Below, in pieces: positions 16,804 to 25,250 of a stretch of DNA of 64,000 nt; position 1 is the first letter of the stretch, and each line of letters begins with the position of its first letter. Under the pieces are notes generated by a model. It had not been told where the DNA came from, did not search any database, and worked only from the letters and a program-made list of their open reading frames with translations. Made by a program: the position numbers and the translations under genes. The stretch is from Haloplanus salinarum (GTDB lineage Archaea > Halobacteriota > Halobacteria > Halobacteriales > Haloferacaceae). The stretch is from the NCBI RefSeq assembly GCF_024498175.1, contig NZ_CP101823.1:2362987-2426986 (forward strand), in the 5' to 3' direction.

Positions 16804-17349
16804 ATGAGCGATCCCACCGCGACGCTGCGGACGACACACGGGGACATCACGGTCGAACTGTTCGCCGATCGGGCGCCGCGAACCGTCGAGAACTTCGTCG
16901 GCCTGGCGGAAGGCACCGACGATCCGGACGCGCCGATCGAAGCCGGGACGGGCGCCTGGGAGGACCCCGAGACGGGCGAGAAGCGAACCGATCCGCTCTA
17001 CAGCGACGTTCCCTTCCATCGGATCATCTCCGGGTTCATGCTCCAGTGTGGCGATCCGACCGGCACCGGCCGCGGGGGTCCCGGCTACACGTTCGACGAC
17101 GAGTTCCACGACGAACTCCGTCACGACGGCCCGGGTGTCCTCTCGATGGCGAACCGTGGCCCCGACACCAACGGCTCGCAGTTCTTCATCACGCTGGACG
17201 CCCAACCGCACCTGGACGGCGACCACGCCGTCTTCGGCGAGGTCGTCGACGGGATGGACGTCGTCGAGGAGATCGGGGCCGTGCGGACGGATCCGAACGA
17301 CCAGCCGACCGAAGACGTGCGCCTGACGTCCGTGGATGTGGAGCACTGA
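16804..17349 (+). CDS. Cyclophilin-type peptidyl-prolyl cis-trans isomerase
   Basis: A 181-residue cytoplasmic cyclophilin that speeds proline isomerisation in folding proteins. The active-site sequence FHRIISGFMLQCGDPTGTGRGGPGY contains the catalytic Arg; PDTNGSQFFITL, PHLDGDHAVFGEVVDGMDVVEEI complete the fold. An insertion of about 30 residues before the active site (EAGTGAWEDPETGEKRTDPLY) is common in haloarchaeal homologues. The ATG at 16804 follows a TATA-like ACGTTATCC by about 27 bases, giving a leaderless transcript. It is probably separate from the pab genes, which start 60 bases after its stop. Confidence 0.92.
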   Translation: MSDPTATLRTTHGDITVELFADRAPRTVENFVGLAEGTDDPDAPIEAGTGAWEDPETGEKRTDPLYSDVPFHRIISGFMLQCGDPTGTGRGGPGYTFDDEFHDELRHDGPGVLSMANRGPDTNGSQFFITLDAQPHLDGDHAVFGEVVDGMDVVEEIGAVRTDPNDQPTEDVRLTSVDVEH

Positions 17350-17409
17350 GCGGGCAGGGACGACGGCGAGCGATCGACCGGTCGAGCCGAGGCGCCGGAG
17401 GGTGGGCCC

Positions 17410-18858
17410 GTGAGCCCGACGGTCGAGACGTCGCGCGACGCCTTCCACGCGGCGGCCGCGGGGGCGACGGCGGGGACGCGCGTGCCCGTCGAGGTGACCC
17501 TCGATGTCGATCCCTTCATGGCCTACCGCCGGGCACGCGGGGAGGCGCCCTCGGTGTTCTTCGAGACCGGCGGCGGACAGCCGGGATGGGGATACTTCGG
17601 CGTCGATCCCGACGTCGTCCACGAGGTCGGCGACGACGGGGCGCTGGCGGCGATCACGGACCTGGTCGCGTCGGAGTCGCTGGCGCGTGGGGACTGTACG
17701 GTGCCGTACCCCGGCGGCTTCTTCGGGTGGCTCTCCTACGACGTCGCCCGAGAGATCGAGGATCTGCCGGCGACGACCGTCGACGACCGGGGGCTGCCAC
17801 GCCTCCAGCTCGCCCGGTACACCTGCCTCGCGGCGTGGCGGGCGGGCGAGTCGACGCTGCGGCTCGTCGCGACGCCGCGGGTCGACGACGACCCCGACGC
17901 CGCCTACGAGGCGGGGGTGGACCGCGCGCTCGACCTCGCGGCGGCGGCGCGGACGGGCGACCCGTCGGTGGCCCCGCCGCCGACCACGGGACCGGTCACG
18001 TTCGAGAGCTCCTGCGAGCGGGGGGCGTACGGCGACCGGGTGCGGCGGGTCAAGGAGTACATCCGCGACGGCGACACCTTCCAGGCGAACGTCTCCCACC
18101 GGCTGACCGCGCCGGCGGCGGTCCATCCGGTCGAGGCCTTCGCCGCGGTCAGGGAGGTGAACCCGGCGCCGTACTCGGGACTGATCGAGTTCCCGGGCGT
18201 CGACCTGGTGAGCGCGAGCCCGGAACTCCTGTTGGATCGGGCGGGCGACCGCCTGGAGACCGAACCCATCGCCGGCACGCGGCCGCGCGGCGAGGACGCG
18301 GCGGCGGACCGCCGCCTGCGGGCCGACCTCCGGAACGACGAGAAAGAGCGGGCGGAACACGCGATGTTGGTCGACCTCGAACGCAACGACCTGGGGAAGG
18401 TGAGCGAGTACGGATCGGTCACGGTCGACGAGTACCGCCGGATCGACCGCTACTCCGAGGTGTTCCACCTGGTCTCGACGGTGTCGGGGCAACTCCGTGA
18501 CGACTGTGACCTGGGTGACGCCATCGGCGCGGCGTTCCCCGGCGGGACGATCACGGGCGCGCCCAAACCGCGGACGATGGAGATCATCGACGAGGTGGAA
18601 CGGCACCGCCGCGGCCCGTACACGGGGAGTATGGCGGCGGTGGGGTTCGACGGCCGGGCGACGCTGAACATCATCATCCGGACGCTGGTCCGGCACGGCG
18701 ACGAGTACCACCTGCGGGTCGGCGGCGGCGTCGTCCACGACTCGGTGCCCGACCGCGAGTACGACGAGACGCTGGCGAAAGCGCGGGCGCTGATCACCGC
18801 CGTCGACACCGCCATCGGTGACGACGCCGAGATGGACGTGGAGGTGGGTGCCCGGTGA
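17410..18858 (+). CDS. pabB: Aminodeoxychorismate synthase component I (PabB), anthranilate-synthase-like
   Basis: A 482-residue chorismate-utilising enzyme. The C-terminal catalytic domain shows [54 protein letters not shown] and [25 protein letters not shown]. It adds the amide nitrogen of glutamine (from the next protein) to chorismate, in p-aminobenzoate (folate) synthesis. The residue that is Lys in many PabB enzymes (PIKGT) is Ala here, as in anthranilate synthases and some PabB, so TrpE activity cannot be excluded from sequence. The assignment rests on the coupled glutaminase and class IV aminotransferase genes. GTG start. Confidence 0.82.
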   Translation: MSPTVETSRDAFHAAAAGATAGTRVPVEVTLDVDPFMAYRRARGEAPSVFFETGGGQPGWGYFGVDPDVVHEVGDDGALAAITDLVASESLARGDCTVPYPGGFFGWLSYDVAREIEDLPATTVDDRGLPRLQLARYTCLAAWRAGESTLRLVATPRVDDDPDAAYEAGVDRALDLAAAARTGDPSVAPPPTTGPVTFESSCERGAYGDRVRRVKEYIRDGDTFQANVSHRLTAPAAVHPVEAFAAVREVNPAPYSGLIEFPGVDLVSASPELLLDRAGDRLETEPIAGTRPRGEDAAADRRLRADLRNDEKERAEHAMLVDLERNDLGKVSEYGSVTVDEYRRIDRYSEVFHLVSTVSGQLRDDCDLGDAIGAAFPGGTITGAPKPRTMEIIDEVERHRRGPYTGSMAAVGFDGRATLNIIIRTLVRHGDEYHLRVGGGVVHDSVPDREYDETLAKARALITAVDTAIGDDAEMDVEVGAR

Positions 18859-19436
18859 CGCGGGTCCTGGTCGTCGACAACTACGACTCCTTCGCGTACA
18901 ACCTGGTCCAGTACGTCGGCGAGGCGGCCGACGAGGTGATCGTCCGCCGGAACGACGCAGTCGACCTCGCGGGGATCCAGGCGATCGACCCGGACGCCGT
19001 CGTCGTTTCGCCCGGTCCGGGAACGCCGGCGGAGGCGGGCGTGTCGATGCCGATCTTCGCCGACCTGGAGTACCCCACGCTCGGCGTCTGTCTTGGCCAC
19101 CAGGCGCTGTGTGCGGTCCACGGCGCCGAGGTCCGCCACGCCCCGGCGGTGGTCCACGGCAAGCGCTCGACCGTCCACCACGACGGCAGAGGGGTGTTCG
19201 CCGGCCTCCCCGACCGGATCGAGGTGGGGCGGTACCACTCGCTCTCGGTCGACACCGGAGACGTCCCGTCGGCCCTGGAGCCGACGGCCCACACCGACGA
19301 CGAGGACGGCGTCGTGATGGGCGTCCGCCATCGGTCGAAACCCCACGTCGGCGTTCAGTTCCACCCGGAGAGCATCCTGACCGACGACGGCAAGCAACTC
19401 GTCCGCAACTTCCTGGATCGATGCAGTACCACGTGA
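18855..19436 (+). CDS. pabA: Glutamine amidotransferase component II (PabA/TrpG)
   Basis: A 193-residue class I glutamine amidotransferase. The catalytic triad is visible: GVCLGHQAL (nucleophilic Cys) and VQFHPESIL (His and Glu). [18 protein letters not shown] is the standard N-terminus. It hydrolyses glutamine and channels ammonia to component I. The GTG start overlaps the upstream stop by four bases (GTGA), and its own end overlaps the aminotransferase gene by 16 bases, so all three are translationally coupled. PabA and TrpG cannot be separated by sequence alone; the operon favours PabA. Confidence 0.87.
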   Translation: MTRVLVVDNYDSFAYNLVQYVGEAADEVIVRRNDAVDLAGIQAIDPDAVVVSPGPGTPAEAGVSMPIFADLEYPTLGVCLGHQALCAVHGAEVRHAPAVVHGKRSTVHHDGRGVFAGLPDRIEVGRYHSLSVDTGDVPSALEPTAHTDDEDGVVMGVRHRSKPHVGVQFHPESILTDDGKQLVRNFLDRCSTT

Positions 19437-20287
19437 ACGGTCGGCTGGTGCCCGCGACGGAGGCGACGGTTCGGGTCGACGACCGCGGGTTCCGCTACGG
19501 CGACGCCGGCTTCGAGACCTGCCGGGCCTACGGCGGAACGGTCTTCGAGTGGGCGGCCCACCGCGACCGTCTCGTCGACACCTGCGAGACCCTCGGGATG
19601 GGCGGGGCCGTCCCGGAGGACCTCCGGGAGCGCGTCGCGGCGACGCTCGACGCGAACGACCTCGCGGACGCCTACGTTCGGGTCTCGGTAACGCGGGGGG
19701 TCCAGACCGGGAAGCTCACCCCCGATTCCGAGGTGGATCCGACGGTGGTCGTGGTCGTCAAACCGCTCCCCCGGGGCGGCGTCGACGGGGAACCGGTGTG
19801 GGACGGTCCGGCCACGGTGCGGACGGTCGAACGCCGGCGGATCCCGGAGGCGTCGATGCCCGCGGCCGCCAAGACCCACAACTACCTCGACGGGATACTG
19901 GCCCGACTGGAGCTACGGGGGACCGACGCCGACGAGGCCCTCGTCCGCGACGTCGACGGGTTCGTCGCCGAGGGGGCGACGAGCAACGTCTTCTTCATCG
20001 ACGACGGTGTCCTACGGACGCCGTCCCTGTCCGGACCGATCCTGCCCGGGGTGACTCGGCGTGTCGTCCTCGACCTGGCGGCGGATCTGGACGTCCCCGT
20101 CGAGACGGGACGGTACGGCGTCGACGCGGTGAGGGACGCCGACGAGGCGTTCCTGACGAACACGACGTGGGAGGTCCGACCCGTAGCGACCGTCGACGGG
20201 CGGGCCGTCGGCGGCGGCCCGGTGACCGACCGCCTCGCGACGGCGTTCGACCGCCGGGTCGAACGCGACCACTACCCGGCTGAGTGA
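19421..20287 (+). CDS. pabC: Class IV aminotransferase, probable aminodeoxychorismate lyase (PabC)
   Basis: A 288-residue PLP-dependent fold-type IV enzyme. Signatures are VDDRGFRYGDAGFETCRAYGG, the PLP-Lys in MPAAAKTHNYLDGILARLE, VAEGATSNVFFIDDG (phosphate-binding) and EAFLTNTTWEVRPVATVDGRAVG. In p-aminobenzoate synthesis such enzymes eliminate pyruvate from aminodeoxychorismate; branched-chain and D-amino-acid aminotransferases share the fold. Overlap with the glutaminase gene supports PabC. The ATG at 19421 starts the conserved sequence MQYHVNGRL; the longer open frame upstream is the shadow of pabA. Confidence 0.83.
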   Translation: MQYHVNGRLVPATEATVRVDDRGFRYGDAGFETCRAYGGTVFEWAAHRDRLVDTCETLGMGGAVPEDLRERVAATLDANDLADAYVRVSVTRGVQTGKLTPDSEVDPTVVVVVKPLPRGGVDGEPVWDGPATVRTVERRRIPEASMPAAAKTHNYLDGILARLELRGTDADEALVRDVDGFVAEGATSNVFFIDDGVLRTPSLSGPILPGVTRRVVLDLAADLDVPVETGRYGVDAVRDADEAFLTNTTWEVRPVATVDGRAVGGGPVTDRLATAFDRRVERDHYPAE

Positions 20288-20373
20288 ACCGACGTCGCTC
20301 CCGCGGCATAAGTGACAATTTCGTTATTATTGTCTGACGATGGTTTATGATCGGCGGGCTCCGTATCGGAACC

Positions 20374-20847
20374 ATGGACGTGGACCCCATGAACGCGGGC
20401 CGAACCGAGGCGGACGGAACGCTCGACGCCGACGAGGCGGAGGCGACGGCGACGGTCGTCGACGCGGACGAGTCGGGGAGCGAGTCGGTGGACGCCGACG
20501 AGGCGGCGGACGACACCGCCGACGCGGAGCCGCTGACGATCACGTTGCCCGACGGGAGCGAGAGCGTCTCGGAGGCGATCCTCTCGCACCGGCGGATGTT
20601 GACGAACCCGTCCGAGCACGGACTGGTGGCGGCCGCGGAGGGCGAGGAGATCCTCGACGCGGTCGAGGCGCTGTCGTCGGACGTTCCCGAGGACCTCGAC
20701 GAGGAGCTGACGACGCTCGAACGGTCGGTCGAGGGGATGGTCGACCGGATGGACCGCCAGGAGCGACGGATCGAGGAGCTCCAGGACACCGTCGAGTCGC
20801 TGGCGGAGATCCTCGGTGCGTCGGTCGAGTTCGAGGAGCAGGCGTAG
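20374..20847 (+). CDS. Acidic coiled-coil protein, unknown function
   Basis: About 157 residues. The first half is extremely acidic and Ala-rich (DADEAEATATVVDADESGSE). The middle (LTITLPDGSESVSEAILSHRRMLTNPSEHGLVAAAEGEEIL) looks folded. The C-terminal 55 residues form a heptad-like coiled coil (LTTLERSVEGMVDRMDRQERRIEELQDTVESLAEIL). No enzyme motif is seen. In-frame ATGs exist at 20347, 20374 and 20389; a TATA-like TTTATGA at 20344 about 27 bases upstream favours 20374. It lies just before the tRNA-Leu gene on the same strand. Confidence 0.6.
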   Translation: MDVDPMNAGRTEADGTLDADEAEATATVVDADESGSESVDADEAADDTADAEPLTITLPDGSESVSEAILSHRRMLTNPSEHGLVAAAEGEEILDAVEALSSDVPEDLDEELTTLERSVEGMVDRMDRQERRIEELQDTVESLAEILGASVEFEEQA

Positions 20848-20891
20848 GGTATCGAAAGCCACTTGCGGCGGTGCGGGGAACGGGGACCCGG

Positions 20892-20976
20892 GCGAGGGTG
20901 GCCGAGCCGGGCCAAAGGCGGCGGGCTTAAGACCCGCTCTCGAAGGAGTTCGGGGGTTCGAATCCCCTCCCTCGCA
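20892..20976 (+). tRNA. tRNA-Leu (anticodon TAA)
   Basis: An 85-base type II tRNA. The acceptor stem GCGAGGG (20892-20898) pairs with CCCTCGC (20969-20975), followed by discriminator A. The anticodon stem GCGGG/CCCGC encloses the loop CTTAAGA, giving anticodon TAA. A long variable arm (CTCTCGAAGGAG) identifies the class as Leu or Ser, and the D-arm and GGTTCGAATCC T-arm are present. CCA is not encoded. Its 3' end is partly copied in the tandem repeats downstream. Confidence 0.95.
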
Positions 20977-20989
20977 CTGCCGCTCCGAA

Positions 20990-21151
20990 CGAACGTGAGG
21001 AGCGTGCCGTGCGTCCAGGGGATTCGAATCAGGGAGTGAAACGACCGTGGTTCGAATCCCCTCTCACTGTCTTCGACCGAACGTGAGGAGCGTGCCGTGC
21101 GTCCAGGGGATTCGAATCAGGGAGTGAAACGACCGTGGTTCGAATCCCCTC
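20990..21151 (+). repeat. Tandem 74-bp repeats (88-bp period) ending in tRNA-Leu tail sequence
   Basis: Two copies, 20990-21063 and 21078-21151, appear identical over 74 bases. Each contains a T-arm-like GGTTCGAATCCCCTC and an inverted relative, GGGGATTCGAATCAGGGAG. After the second copy, 21137-21158 matches the last 22 bases of the tRNA (20955-20976) with one mismatch. Such tRNA-tail copies are classic traces of integrase att sites, but no integrase is seen in the window. Confidence 0.85.
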
Positions 21152-21158
21152 CCTCACA

Positions 21159-21433
21159 CGGAAAGGGTGACGTGGTTCGGCGTCGAGGTGGCAGTAGCTC
21201 CGTGGCGTCGTACGAAAGCGAAAAGCGACGTACGGGGAAAGAGGGGTCCGTACGATCGCTTGCCGCCCTGAATTGGTCCCCGCTGACGCTTCGGCCCTCC
21301 AGACGAAGCGTCACCTGAACCAAACGGGGGGAGAAACTTAAGCGTGCCGCCGGCGGCAGGGCGGGCGGGGAGCCGAAAGCGCCCGCCGGGGCGACACGGG
21401 GGACTTTTTGCCGCTCACGCCCTCCCTTGGGAC
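21159..21433 (+). other. Non-coding stretch with a 10-bp hairpin before the DUF5813-like gene
   Basis: No convincing gene lies here. A perfect inverted repeat TGACGCTTCG (21284-21293) / CGAAGCGTCA (21304-21313) with a 10-base loop could form a hairpin. ACTTTTTGCC at about 21401-21410 is a plausible TATA region for the next gene. The 73-codon ORF from 21097 begins inside the tRNA-derived repeats and is judged spurious. Confidence 0.5.
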
Positions 21434-21907
21434 ATGACCGAGGCATCCCGGGCGACGCGGGCGTTTCGCGACCACGCGGACTTCGACCGCGTCGACGATG
21501 GGCGGTTCGAGGCGACGACGACACCCTTCGACGCGGTGGTGGAGGCACGCGAGGTCGACGGGCGGATCGAGTACGACCTGACGGTCCGGGCGCCGTCGCT
21601 CTCGGCGGCCGTCGAGGAGGACGTGGCGGCGGTCGTCGAGGAGGGGTGGCTGGAGACGTTCGAGTTGCGGGTGGCCGACGCCGACGGCGTCGTTCGGGGG
21701 GAGCACGACTTCGACCCGACGGTGCGGCTGACCGAGGAGGCGGTGATCGTCGAGCTGACGTTCACCGACATCGACGAGCGACGGGGTGTCGACGACGCCG
21801 CCGCGGTCGTCAACTACGTCGAGGGCACCTACGTCCAAGGGATCATCCCGGGATACGAGTATACGGGTACGGCGGCGCAACTGATCGACCGGGCGCGGGG
21901 ACAGTAG
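21434..21907 (+). CDS. DUF5813-like haloarchaeal protein
   Basis: A 157-residue soluble acidic protein. The sequence TRAFRDHADFDRVDDGRFEATTTPFDAVVEAREVDGRIEYDLTVRAPSL matches my memory of the haloarchaeal DUF5813 family, whose function is unknown. It has an alternating alpha/beta pattern and a C-terminal YVEGTYVQGIIPGYEYTG stretch, with no membrane segment and no catalytic motif. The ATG at 21434 follows a TATA-like ACTTTTTG by about 28 bases. It is followed closely by a small membrane-protein gene. Confidence 0.7.
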   Translation: MTEASRATRAFRDHADFDRVDDGRFEATTTPFDAVVEAREVDGRIEYDLTVRAPSLSAAVEEDVAAVVEEGWLETFELRVADADGVVRGEHDFDPTVRLTEEAVIVELTFTDIDERRGVDDAAAVVNYVEGTYVQGIIPGYEYTGTAAQLIDRARGQ

Positions 21908-21946
21908 AAGCGACAGGGCAAAGCCGGTCGAGACCCCACGTCCGCC

Positions 21947-22264
21947 ATGGCGACGCTTCTGGATTTCGCCCTGATGGGCGCCGTCTTCGTGGGTAACACC
22001 CTCGTCGCGGCGGTCATGACCCGCTTTTTCCGCATCCAACTTCGCACCCGGTGGGGGCCGGTCGTGTACACGGCCCTGCTGGTGCCGGTCGCACTCGTGA
22101 TCACGACCATCGTCGCGTTCAGCCTCGGCGTCGGCGTCGATCTCGGGAGCGCGGGGGCCGTGATCGGCCTGATGGTCGGCCTCCCGACGATCCTCGGTGC
22201 GACCATCGACGTGCTGTACGTGCCCGCGCCCGACGAGTACGAACTGCCCGACACGACAGGCTAG
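21947..22264 (+). CDS. Small integral membrane protein, unknown function
   Basis: A 105-residue protein with three predicted transmembrane helices: about residues 4-24 ([17 protein letters not shown]), 39-62 ([20 protein letters not shown]) and 68-90 ([25 protein letters not shown]). A short acidic C-terminus ends it. Relatives seem limited to haloarchaea as far as I can tell. It lies 39 bases after the DUF5813-like gene and overlaps the convergent thymidylate kinase gene by four bases. Confidence 0.7.
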   Translation: MATLLDFALMGAVFVGNTLVAAVMTRFFRIQLRTRWGPVVYTALLVPVALVITTIVAFSLGVGVDLGSAGAVIGLMVGLPTILGATIDVLYVPAPDEYELPDTTG

Positions 22265-22845
22265 TCGACCAGCCGGTCGACGGCGGCCGTCACGTCGTCC
22301 AGGACGGCCGCCTGCGGCCGGTCGGCGTCGATGCGGACGAACCGCTCGGGGTCCGCGTCGAGCAGTCGCTCGTAGCCGTCGCGGACCTTTCGGAGGTGGG
22401 CGACCCGTTCGAACTTGTTCGTCCGGCCGCTGCGCTCGGCGGCCGTCTCGGGGTCGACGTCGAGGTAGAGCGTCGCGTCCGGCCGACGGGAGACGGGGTC
22501 GTGGATCGAGCGCACGTACGCGAAGGGGTCGGGAATCGACGAGTCGGCGAGCGTCGCCGCCTGGTAGGCCACCCGCGAATCCGAGTAGCGATCGGAGACG
22601 ACGAGCGAGCCGTCGGCGAGCGCGGGGCGGATCACCCGGTCGAGGTGGTCGGCGTGGTCGGCCATATAGAGGAAGAGTTCGGCCAGCGGATCGGCGTCGT
22701 CGTCGTCGATGGAGCGGGCGACGACCTCCCCGTACCAGGAGTCGGTCGGTTCGCGCGTGAACACGGCCTCGGGGTGACGGTCGCGGAGCGCCCGCCAGGC
22801 CGTCGTCTTGCCGCTCCCGTCGAGTCCCTCCAGCGTGATGAGCAT
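22261..22845 (-). CDS. tmk: Thymidylate kinase
   Basis: A 194-residue dTMP kinase that makes dTDP for DNA synthesis. The P-loop GLDGSGKTT (residues 7-15), the DRY-type motif [16 protein letters not shown], the base-pairing region [21 protein letters not shown] (lid) and [12 protein letters not shown] are all present. Length is typical. It is monocistronic, its last bases overlapping the convergent small membrane-protein gene. No unusual feature. Confidence 0.93.
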   Translation of the reverse strand: MLITLEGLDGSGKTTAWRALRDRHPEAVFTREPTDSWYGEVVARSIDDDDADPLAELFLYMADHADHLDRVIRPALADGSLVVSDRYSDSRVAYQAATLADSSIPDPFAYVRSIHDPVSRRPDATLYLDVDPETAAERSGRTNKFERVAHLRKVRDGYERLLDADPERFVRIDADRPQAAVLDDVTAAVDRLVD

Positions 22846-23016
22846 ACCCGTGCTACCGGAGCGAGGGTGGTTAACGGTCGGGGTCCGTCGCGGCGTCCGT
22901 CGCCCATCGTATTCCGTCGTTGATATGACCGAAGATCGCGGCGCGGTGGCGATGTGCGCCGTGCGAACGGTTCACAGCGCGTTAGCTTTAGGTCGATTCG
23001 CGGATATGTATCGGCT

Positions 23017-23904
23017 ATGAAGATTCTTGTAACCGGCGGGACCGGGTTCGTGGGCCGACACCTGTGTCGCGAGTTGAAATCGCGGGGCCACTCAGTGACG
23101 GCGCTCGCGCGACGGCCGAGCGAGGGCGAGTTGCCCGGCGGCGTCGAGAAGGCGATGGGGGACGTCACCGCGTACGATTCGCTGGTCGAACCCATGGAGG
23201 GGATGGACGCGGTCGTCAATCTGGTCGCGCTCTCGCCGCTGTTCAAGCCCTCCGGGGGCGACGAGATGCACGACCGCGTCCATCGCCAGGGGACCGAGAA
23301 CGTCGTGCGCGCGGCCGAGGAGACGGGCGTCGAGAAGATCCTACAGATGAGCGCGCTCGGCGCGGACCCGAACGGCGCGACGGCGTACATCCGTGCCAAG
23401 GGCGCCGCGGAGGAGATCGTCAAGTCGTCGTCGCTGCGCTACGTCATCTTCCGGCCGTCGGTGATCTTCGGTGACGGCGGTGAGTTCGTCCCCTTCACGA
23501 AGAAGCTCGCCCCGCCGTATTTCACCCCCCTGCCGGGCGGCGGGAAGACGCGTTTCCAGCCCGTCTGGATCGGTGACCTCGCGCCCATCCTCGCGGACGG
23601 GCTCGAGGACGAAGCCTACGACGGCGGCATCTACGAGATCGGCGGTCCGGAGCGACTCACGCTCGCCGAGGTCGCGCGGACTGTCCACGGGAGCGAAGGC
23701 CGATCCGCGACGGTGATCCCCGTCCCGATGGGCCTGGCCAAGATCGGCCTGTCGGTGCTCGGATCGCTCCCCGGCGCGCCGATGGGCGCCGACCAGTACC
23801 GCTCGCTCCAGTTCGACAACACGACCGATCACAACGACGTGGAGGCGTTCGACGTGAGCGAGAGCGACCTGCGGACCCTCGGGGACTACCTCGCGGATCG
23901 CTGA
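23017..23904 (+). CDS. NAD(P)-dependent epimerase/NDUFA9-like atypical SDR protein
   Basis: A 295-residue Rossmann-fold protein. The N-terminal VTGGTGFVGRHLCREL is the nucleotide-binding glycine motif. MSALGADPNGATAYIRAKGAAEEIVKSS holds the region of the Tyr-x3-Lys pair (YIRAK). FRPSVIFGDGGEFVPF and QPVWIGDLAPIL are typical of atypical SDRs related to the complex I subunit NDUFA9, some of which bind NAD(P) without catalysis. The ATG at 23017 is supported by the TATA-like CTTTAG at 22986, about 27 bases upstream. Confidence 0.85.
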   Translation: MKILVTGGTGFVGRHLCRELKSRGHSVTALARRPSEGELPGGVEKAMGDVTAYDSLVEPMEGMDAVVNLVALSPLFKPSGGDEMHDRVHRQGTENVVRAAEETGVEKILQMSALGADPNGATAYIRAKGAAEEIVKSSSLRYVIFRPSVIFGDGGEFVPFTKKLAPPYFTPLPGGGKTRFQPVWIGDLAPILADGLEDEAYDGGIYEIGGPERLTLAEVARTVHGSEGRSATVIPVPMGLAKIGLSVLGSLPGAPMGADQYRSLQFDNTTDHNDVEAFDVSESDLRTLGDYLADR

Positions 23905-24008
23905 CGGACGGCAGACGCACGTCGGACGGCGGCCGGTCGCCGAGGACACCGCCGCTGTCTGGCGATCCGACGCGTCGAACCGTCGGGTGACGGACCGCTC
24001 GCCCACAA

Positions 24009-24016
24009 GGTTTATG
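24009..24016 (+). promoter_or_regulatory. TATA box of cetZ1
   Basis: GGTTTATG lies 47-54 bases before the cetZ1 ATG. Transcription would start near 24040, leaving a short leader of about 23 bases that contains the purine-rich GAGGGG. Most genes in this window look leaderless, so this leader is an exception. Confidence 0.5.
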
Positions 24017-24062
24017 TCCGCAATACACCTGCGTTATTCCCAATGAAGAGGGGTCTGAAACG

Positions 24063-25250
24063 ATGAAACTGGCCATGATCGGTTTCGGGCAGGCCGGCGG
24101 CAAGATCGTCGATAAGTTCCTCGAGTACGATCAGCGGACGGGGAGCGAGATCGTCCGGGCGGCGGTCGCGGTCAACACGGCCAAGGCCGACCTGATGGGG
24201 CTCGAACACATTCCCCAGGACCAGCGCGTGCTCATCGGCCAGTCCCGCGTGAAGGGACACGGCGTGGGCGCGGACAACGAACTCGGCGCGGAGATCGCCG
24301 AGGAGGACATCGGCGAGGTACAGGGGGCCATCGACGGCATCCCGGTCCACGAGGTCGACGCCTTTCTCGTCGTCGCCGGTCTCGGGGGCGGCACCGGGAG
24401 TGGTGGCGCGCCGGTCCTCGCGAAACACCTCAAGCGCATCTACACGGAACCCGTCTACGGTCTCGGTATCCTCCCCGGGAGCGACGAAGGGGGGATCTAC
24501 ACGCTCAACGCCGCCCGCTCCTTCCAGACGCTCGTCAACGAGGTCGACAACCTGCTCGTGTTCGACAACGACGCCTGGCGGAAGACGGGCGAGTCCGTCC
24601 AGAGCGGCTACGACGAGATCAACGACGAGATCGTCCGCCGGTTCGGCATCCTGTTCGGCGCGGGCGAGGTCAAGCAAGGCCAGGAGGTCGCGGAGTCCGT
24701 CGTCGACAGTTCCGAGATCATCAACACCCTCTCGGGCGGCGGCGTCTCGACCGTCGGCTACGCCTCGGAGACGGTCGAGCGCAAGGGGAACTCGGGCGGA
24801 CTCCTCTCGAAACTCACCGGCAACGACGAATCGATCGAGGACCAACTCGACTCGGCGAACACAACCAACCGCATCACGAGCCTCGTCCGCAAGGCGGCGC
24901 TCGGCCGCCTGACCCTCCCCTGTGAGATCGACGGGACGGAGCGTGCCCTCCTCGTGATGGCCGGGCCCTCGGCGTACCTCAACCGGAAAGGCATCGAACG
25001 CGGGCGGAAGTGGCTCGAAGAGCAGACCGGGAGCATGGAGGTCCGCGGCGGCGACTACCCCGTCAACGACAGCGACTTCGTCGCCTCGGCCATCCTGCTG
25101 TCCGGGGTCACGAACGTCCCCCGCATCAAGGAGCTCCAGCAGGTCGCCATCGAGGCACAGGACAACATCAGCGAAATCCGCGAAGAGAGCGAAGCCAATC
25201 TCCAGAATCTAGTCGAAGATGACGAGGACGAACTCGAATCGCTCTTCTAG
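24063..25250 (+). CDS. cetZ1: Tubulin/FtsZ-superfamily cytoskeletal GTPase CetZ1
   Basis: A 395-residue protein with the tubulin-signature loop GLGGGTGSGG (about residues 107-116), the N-terminal GFGQAGGKIVDKF, and the NTAKADLMGLEH segment typical of CetZ. The C-terminus NLVEDDEDELESLF resembles the tail I recall for Haloferax CetZ1, which controls cell shape and motility-related rod formation. A variable loop around residue 245 (NSGGLLSKLTGNDES) is the usual CetZ insertion. The next gene starts inside its 3' end, so they are likely co-expressed. Confidence 0.93.
   Translation: MKLAMIGFGQAGGKIVDKFLEYDQRTGSEIVRAAVAVNTAKADLMGLEHIPQDQRVLIGQSRVKGHGVGADNELGAEIAEEDIGEVQGAIDGIPVHEVDAFLVVAGLGGGTGSGGAPVLAKHLKRIYTEPVYGLGILPGSDEGGIYTLNAARSFQTLVNEVDNLLVFDNDAWRKTGESVQSGYDEINDEIVRRFGILFGAGEVKQGQEVAESVVDSSEIINTLSGGGVSTVGYASETVERKGNSGGLLSKLTGNDESIEDQLDSANTTNRITSLVRKAALGRLTLPCEIDGTERALLVMAGPSAYLNRKGIERGRKWLEEQTGSMEVRGGDYPVNDSDFVASAILLSGVTNVPRIKELQQVAIEAQDNISEIREESEANLQNLVEDDEDELESLF

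Noticed and set aside
21097-21318. A 73-codon ORF after the tRNA-Leu
   Set aside because: It begins inside the tRNA-derived repeats, has no domain and ends in the hairpin; composition is like non-coding GC-rich DNA.
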